Shown here piece by piece: positions 5,272 through 8,948 of a DNA stretch of 8,948 bases. Source of the DNA: Acidobacteriota bacterium (GTDB lineage: Bacteria > Acidobacteriota > HRBIN11); assembly GCA_030550225.1 (NCBI GenBank), contig JAUQPV010000087.1:1-8948 (forward strand), read 5' to 3'. The notes beneath the pieces are model-generated. The model was not told the origin of the DNA. It made no database searches and saw nothing but the letters and a program-made list of their open reading frames with translations. A program made the translations under genes and the position numbers. The first letter of the stretch is position 1. Each line of letters opens with the position of its first letter.

Positions 5272-6874
5272 CCACGGTACGTTGGACGCATACTATATCG
5301 CCGACGTCCTGGCCGCCCTCTATCGGTCCGGCCGGACGGGTGCCCTTCGGGTCGAGAAGGGCGTCTTCTTGAAGACCCTCTATGTCCAAGACGGTCAAGT
5401 CGCTTACGCCTCTTCGAACGCCCAGTCGGACCGTCTGGGCGAGGTCCTCGTTCGCCACGGGTTGTTGACGCCAGAACAGTTGGATGATGCGATGAAGCGC
5501 CTCCAGCCGGACGTATCCCTCGGGAAGGTCCTCGTCCAACTGGGCTACCTGTCTCCCAAAGAGCTCGTCCAGGGCGCCCATCTCCAGGTGGCGGCCGTCG
5601 TGGACAGCCTCTTTCAGTGGACCGAGGGTACGTACCACTTCATGGAGGGCCCCCTGCCAAAGCAGGTCGTGAACCTCCATATCCCCCTGCCGGCCCTCGT
5701 CTTGGAGTATACGGCCCGCCATGCGCCGGTCGCCTGGGTCCGGCGGTACCTGCCCGAGGACCACGAGGCCCGGGCCAGCCTGCTGGAGACCTTCTATCGG
5801 GTCCAGCCGGAGATGAGCCTACCCTCGGAGGTCGAGGAAGTCTTTACGTGGCTGGATGGCCAATCGACGGTCGAGGAGATCGCCGCCCGGACGGGCCGGG
5901 AGGCCTTCTTTATCGCTAAGGTCATCGTCGGGCTGGGTGTCCTGGGCCTCGCCGAGGTGACCCTCACGCCCCGTCCAGTCTCGGTCCCCGAGACAGTTCC
6001 GGTTTCGTCCGAATCCCAGCCTGTGAGTCCACCGACGAAGGTGCCCCCGACCCCGACCGAGACCCTTCGGGTCGTGACAGCCGAGATGGAAGCCCCTCGG
6101 CCCGAACCCGAAGCCCCGCCGCCCACCCGACCGCCGGCGCCGCCTCCGACTCAACCCCTTACCGGGGTCGTCACCGTACCCCAGCGTCACTACCGCCGGC
6201 GGGTGGCCGCCGCTGTACGGCTTCGACGGGTGGCCGTCGCCGTCTTCCTGACTGTCCTGGCCCTTGGCTTATCCGGCCTGGCCCTTTGGGTCTGGCGCCA
6301 AGGCCGTTCGCCCCAGCCCGTCCCTACGGAAGTTCCCCCGACTCGACCACCAGCTCCACCAGCCCCGGTACCACCGACTCCGACTGCTCCGGCGGCGGAG
6401 GCGCCGACGCCGCCGACCGAATCCCTAACCCCCGCGCCGACGCCGTCCCCCCCGACGCCTTCAGGCCCGCCGCCTGTGGCCGTGACGGTCGAGACCCCGC
6501 CGGCCCCCGGCCCCGGCTCCGGTCCGGAAGTCGCTCCCCTCATTGAGCAAAGGGAACTCTCGACGGCGGCCCGCCGGTCATCTGAATGGCTCCGTCGGCA
6601 AGACCCGCAGGCCTGGACCGTCCAGGTCGAGCTGGCCTGCCGGGTTGAGACCGTCGTCCAGGCCCTTCGGCAGGTCCGAAACCCCGAACAGATGTATGTC
6701 CTGCCGAAGTCGTTCCGGGGCCAGCCGTGTTACGTCATCGGGTACGGCGTCTTCTCCGACCCGGCCGCCGCCGAAGAGGCCCGCCGGACGCACCTCTCCG
6801 AGGACCTCCTCCGTCAGCCGAGCCCGCCGCGCGTCATCTCCGTCCGCCAGATCCGCCGACTGGCCGGAGAATAA
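5249..6874 (+). CDS. DUF4388 - transmembrane - SPOR domain protein
   Basis: A 541-residue multidomain protein. Residues 10-133 match DUF4388 (PATAN-like): a G-x-L-R-V core, LYVQDGQVAYA at 44-54, DRLGEVLVRHGLLTPEQL at 61-78, a second L-G-x-V-L-V-x-L-G-Y-L at 91-101, and F-x-W-x-x-G-x-Y-x-F at 122-131. A winged-helix-like segment spans about 195-240, followed by a Pro-rich linker (240-312), a basic stretch (RRR...RLRR, 316-327), one membrane helix (328-349), a second Pro/Thr-rich linker to about 440, and a SPOR-like domain (456-535) with WTVQVE and CYVIGYGVFSD. The positive-inside rule puts DUF4388 in the cytoplasm and SPOR outside, where SPOR domains bind peptidoglycan glycan strands. The only two cysteines (C464, C494) lie in the SPOR region and could form a disulfide. 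GTG 5249 is chosen because GGAGG ends 5 nt upstream; the in-frame GTG at 5243 overlaps that site. Function is inferred: a link between a cytoplasmic signal and the cell wall. Confidence 0.85.
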   Translation: MKFTPPPDHGTLDAYYIADVLAALYRSGRTGALRVEKGVFLKTLYVQDGQVAYASSNAQSDRLGEVLVRHGLLTPEQLDDAMKRLQPDVSLGKVLVQLGYLSPKELVQGAHLQVAAVVDSLFQWTEGTYHFMEGPLPKQVVNLHIPLPALVLEYTARHAPVAWVRRYLPEDHEARASLLETFYRVQPEMSLPSEVEEVFTWLDGQSTVEEIAARTGREAFFIAKVIVGLGVLGLAEVTLTPRPVSVPETVPVSSESQPVSPPTKVPPTPTETLRVVTAEMEAPRPEPEAPPPTRPPAPPPTQPLTGVVTVPQRHYRRRVAAAVRLRRVAVAVFLTVLALGLSGLALWVWRQGRSPQPVPTEVPPTRPPAPPAPVPPTPTAPAAEAPTPPTESLTPAPTPSPPTPSGPPPVAVTVETPPAPGPGSGPEVAPLIEQRELSTAARRSSEWLRRQDPQAWTVQVELACRVETVVQALRQVRNPEQMYVLPKSFRGQPCYVIGYGVFSDPAAAEEARRTHLSEDLLRQPSPPRVISVRQIRRLAGE

Positions 6875-6885
6875 GGTTTGGGTGT

Positions 6886-6959
6886 ACGGAGTGACGGGGT
6901 ACCGAAGGGATGGAGGGATGAAGGTGACGGAGTGACGAGGTGATGAAAGTGACGAAGTG
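6886..6959. repeat. Short tandem repeat, 8-9-bp period (consensus AYGRAGKG)
   Basis: About nine units follow each other: ACGGAGTG, ACGGGGT, ACCGAAGGG, ATGGAGGG, ATGAAGGTG, ACGGAGTG, ACGAGGTG, ATGAAAGTG and ACGAAGTG. The array starts 12 nt after the stop codon of the SPOR-domain gene. Its last 30 nt form the left arm of an inverted repeat. Several in-frame ATG/GTG codons here are repeat by-products. Confidence 0.7.
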
Positions 6960-7019
6960 CGGGACGGAATCCCCCGCCATCGATCCCTTTACTTCGTCAC
7001 CCCGTCACTTTGTCACTCC
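6929..7019. repeat. Large imperfect inverted repeat built from the 8-9-bp units
   Basis: The left arm (6929-6958) and right arm (6991-7019) are inverted copies of about 30 nt: perfect over the inner 10 bp (GTGACGAAGT) and outer 8 bp (GGAGTGAC), with most middle differences tolerated as G-U pairs in RNA. The loop holds a further 5-bp stem, GCGGG (6959-6963) with CCCGC (6973-6977). As RNA this would be a long stable hairpin that could end or protect the upstream transcript, although no T tract follows. Confidence 0.6.
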
Positions 7020-7124
7020 ATTGCCTGCTTAGCTCCCGACGTTCAGCGCCGCATGCCTTTTCACCGAGCCGCATGGGCCTGGGAGACGGCCCCAAAGGTA
7101 TCCAGGGACCTGTCGCCCGGAAAC

Positions 7125-8285
7125 ATGCGCATGATGCAAGGCCTAAATGTCCGTGGACGCTCGCCTCGGTCCGTTTTGAACCGACCGATCCCCGTCCGCC
7201 GGGCCGCTCGTCCGACGCTCCCTCGACCCGTCGGGATCGAGCGGCTCTGGCAGCCTTTCCGGCGTCCCGGTCGGGACCTTTCTCTGGACCAGCGGTTGAC
7301 GTTGGTCCGTCTCATCGCCCAGGCCCTCCGATTTGGCGTCTCGGTCCCCGACGTGCTTCGGAGCTTGGCGCCCGCCGACCGCTTGGGCGGGACGTTCCGC
7401 CGGATGGCCGACACGATGATGGAGGGCGCGGCCCTCTGGGAAGTCCTTCGGGACGTGGGATTTGAGCCCGACGAGGTCGTAAGCGTCCGGGCCGCCGAAG
7501 CCACGGGCCAATTCGACCGGTTGATCCCGTCCTTGGTCCGACGGATAGAGTTGAAGCGGTCGGTCCGACAGAGCGTTCGGTCGGCCCTGGGTCGGCAGGT
7601 CCTGACGTTGGTCCTGGCCAGCGTGACGGTCTGGGTCTTGGCGGAACGCTTCTTGCCGACGGTCGCGGCGGTCGTCCGCGAGGTCGGTGGGACGGTGCCG
7701 GCCTGGTGCGTAGGCATCCTTCGCCTGGGTCAGTGGGGCTTGCCGGTGATCGTCGGGATGACGATCCTGGCTTGGTGGGCCACCGGGCAGGCGCCTTCGA
7801 GGCTTCAGGGATGGGCTGACGCCTGGGTCGGTCGTATCCCGGGCCTGCGGCAGGTCGTCCTCGAGATGGACTGGGGTCAGGCATTCCTGACAGCCGCCGC
7901 CGGAGAGCAGGCCGGCGTGGGTTCCAGCCGGGCTTGGGCGATGGCCGCCCAGGCCTGCCGGACGACCCGGGTCCGCCAGGCCTGCCAGGCCCTCGCCGGT
8001 TACCTGACAGAGGCGCCGATCGTCGGAGACTCTCGACGGGTCTTCTATGAGGCGGGCTTTCCCTCGATGGACGCCCTGGCCATTCAGACGGGCCTGCGGA
8101 CGGGCGACCTGGCGGGCGTCTTGTATGAGTCGGGTGAGGCCCACATGCGCCAGGCAGTGGCGTCGGCCGAGGCCCTGCAGGACGTCTTGGCCGACGCCGT
8201 GTTGGTCGTCGTCGGCCTCCTGGTGGCGGCCATCGTGCTCGGCGGCTACGTGCCCCTTTTTCAAGCGTACGGCCGTCTCGGGTGA
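7125..8285 (+). CDS. GspF/PilC-like type II secretion or type IV pilus inner-membrane protein
   Basis: From the ATG at 7125 the protein is 386 residues with two T2SSF (GspF/PilC) domains. The first, about 52-180, has LSLDQRLTLVRLIAQALRFG and the conserved-type AAEATGQFDRLIPSL near 123-137, then hydrophobic helices at about 158-180 and 196-220. The second, about 247-376, has an A-x-x-x-x-A-G-V pattern, LAIQTGLRTGDLAGVLYESG, and a final helix (357-376) ending in the family-like YVPLF. GspF/PilC is the inner-membrane platform that works with the GspE/PilB ATPase to assemble pseudopili, pili or competence fibres. The first 50 residues are unusually rich in Arg and Pro. The start is uncertain: ATGs at 7053, 7125, 7131 and 7134 are in frame and none has a strong ribosome binding site. 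A GTG at 6957 lies inside the inverted repeat and is unlikely. The stop overlaps the RBS of the next gene. Confidence 0.82.
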   Translation: MRMMQGLNVRGRSPRSVLNRPIPVRRAARPTLPRPVGIERLWQPFRRPGRDLSLDQRLTLVRLIAQALRFGVSVPDVLRSLAPADRLGGTFRRMADTMMEGAALWEVLRDVGFEPDEVVSVRAAEATGQFDRLIPSLVRRIELKRSVRQSVRSALGRQVLTLVLASVTVWVLAERFLPTVAAVVREVGGTVPAWCVGILRLGQWGLPVIVGMTILAWWATGQAPSRLQGWADAWVGRIPGLRQVVLEMDWGQAFLTAAAGEQAGVGSSRAWAMAAQACRTTRVRQACQALAGYLTEAPIVGDSRRVFYEAGFPSMDALAIQTGLRTGDLAGVLYESGEAHMRQAVASAEALQDVLADAVLVVVGLLVAAIVLGGYVPLFQAYGRLG

Positions 8286-8293
8286 GGTCCGCC

Positions 8294-8948
8294 ATGCAAG
8301 TCGCCTTTCTCGTCTACGAGTGCATGGCTGAGTGGAAACCGGCGACACCGGTCGAGTGCTGGATTTGCGGCCACGGGACGCCCCTGGTCGTCGAGGGGGT
8401 CCCATTGTGCCTGGGATGTCTGCTGGCGACCCGGGGCCTCCGCACGGGCCGACCGCCGGGACCGGCCAGCGTATACATGTATCCCTCCATCGTCGGCGAA
8501 GCCTTTCCGGACGCCTCGAGTGGGCAGGCCGTGGCCCTCCGGCAGGCGGAACTCCTCTCCCCGACGGCCGGCCCGGTCTGTCTGTACGAGGTCGAGCGGA
8601 TAGCCCTGACTCGGGAATTCGGGACGCCCGACGTCGCCCGTCTCCTGAAGCTTCCTGCCGGGTCCGGCCGGCCGGCCTCACCCCTGCCGGCGGCAGTCCG
8701 TCGTTTGTGGCCCCTCGAACGGGCCCGTTCCACGGGGATCATCCCAGTCGAGGCGGTCCTCCAGGGAAACGGTCGAATCCATCTGGCGTTGGCTGGCCTG
8801 CCGGCCGAGGGCGACCTCCTGGACCTGTTGGGTGCCTGCCTGGCCCACGTCACCGAGCTGGCCGTCCAGATGACGGCCCTGGACCCCCGGCAGGAACGGG
8901 AAGCCCTCCTGACGTGCCTGTACACGGAGGGCCTCCCTCGGCGGATCG
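8294..8948 (+). CDS. Zinc-ribbon-like protein with an MshEN/GspE N-terminal-like segment (3' end beyond window)
   Basis: The first 218 residues of a gene that runs off the window. C22-x2-C25 and C39-x2-C42 form a CxxC-13-CxxC motif typical of a small zinc ribbon. Residues about 138-210 read like the MshEN/GspE N-terminal domain: basic and helical start (RRLWPLERARS), GIIPVEAVLQ, GRIHLALAGLP, a D-L-L-D-L-L-G region, and a closing LLTCLY helix. In GspE/PilB ATPases this domain precedes the ATPase core, and in other proteins it binds c-di-GMP; the c-di-GMP motifs are not clearly present here. Because it directly follows a GspF/PilC-like gene, a GspE/PilB-type ATPase or a regulator of one is plausible, but the Walker region would lie outside the window. 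Start: ATG 8294 has GAGG (8284-8287) 6 nt upstream, overlapping the TGA of the previous gene, so translation is probably coupled. Confidence 0.65.
   Translation, partial: MQVAFLVYECMAEWKPATPVECWICGHGTPLVVEGVPLCLGCLLATRGLRTGRPPGPASVYMYPSIVGEAFPDASSGQAVALRQAELLSPTAGPVCLYEVERIALTREFGTPDVARLLKLPAGSGRPASPLPAAVRRLWPLERARSTGIIPVEAVLQGNGRIHLALAGLPAEGDLLDLLGACLAHVTELAVQMTALDPRQEREALLTCLYTEGLPRRI

Noticed and set aside
6957..7124. GTG at 6957 as the start of the GspF-like gene.
   Set aside because: The first residues would be encoded by the inverted repeat, with no ribosome binding site and no family similarity.
7143..8681. Long minus-strand open frame (512 codons) opposite the GspF-like gene.
   Set aside because: Pro/Arg/Gly-rich low-complexity product typical of the antisense of GC-rich genes; the plus strand has clear T2SSF domains.

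Overview
The window is GC-rich, with strongly C/G-ending codons (GTC, CGG, CTG/CTC and GCC dominate), and looks like bacterial chromosome. A SPOR domain placed beyond a membrane helix and a GspF/PilC-type membrane protein fit a bacterium with an elaborated, probably two-membrane envelope. GC-rich thermophile or Acidobacteriota-like lineages are possible, but nothing here fixes the taxonomy. I see no transposase, phage gene, CRISPR array, tRNA or rRNA.

Layout: (i) 1-583 is a mostly non-coding gap. It may hold the start of a minus-strand gene (weak), two related REP-like hairpins, a perfect GC-rich stem, a 7-bp tandem repeat and a 14-bp palindrome. (ii) 584-1540 encodes a complete TerC/Alx-family membrane protein. 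(iii) 1541-1833 is the glmS leader, with an 18-nt repeat copy in inverse orientation to the one at 177, a good sigma-70-type promoter, a nested RNA fold and a second, different 7-bp repeat array ending just before the glmS ribosome binding site. (iv) 1834-3663 is glmS, full length with all key residues. (v) 3697-5271 is a secreted or membrane-anchored TPR protein, and (vi) 5249-6874, overlapping it by 23 nt, is an unusual DUF4388 - helix - SPOR protein. (vii) 6875-7124 is a gap filled by an 8-9-bp repeat array whose end folds back on an inverted copy. (viii) 7125-8285 is a GspF/PilC-like protein and (ix) 8294-8948 is the start of a coupled gene with a zinc-ribbon-like motif and a segment resembling the MshEN/GspE N-terminal domain.

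How the genes may work together: glmS, the TPR gene and the DUF4388-SPOR gene are packed closely on one strand and probably share the promoter at 1628-1657. GlmS makes glucosamine-6-phosphate for peptidoglycan and LPS, and SPOR domains bind peptidoglycan, so a cell-wall or envelope theme is reasonable but inferred. The last two genes look like part of a type II secretion / type IV pilus-like assembly (platform protein, then a possible ATPase or regulator). The most unusual points are the DUF4388-TM-SPOR fusion, the zinc-motif/MshEN-like protein, the nested glmS leader fold, and a different short-period repeat array in each of the three longer gaps.
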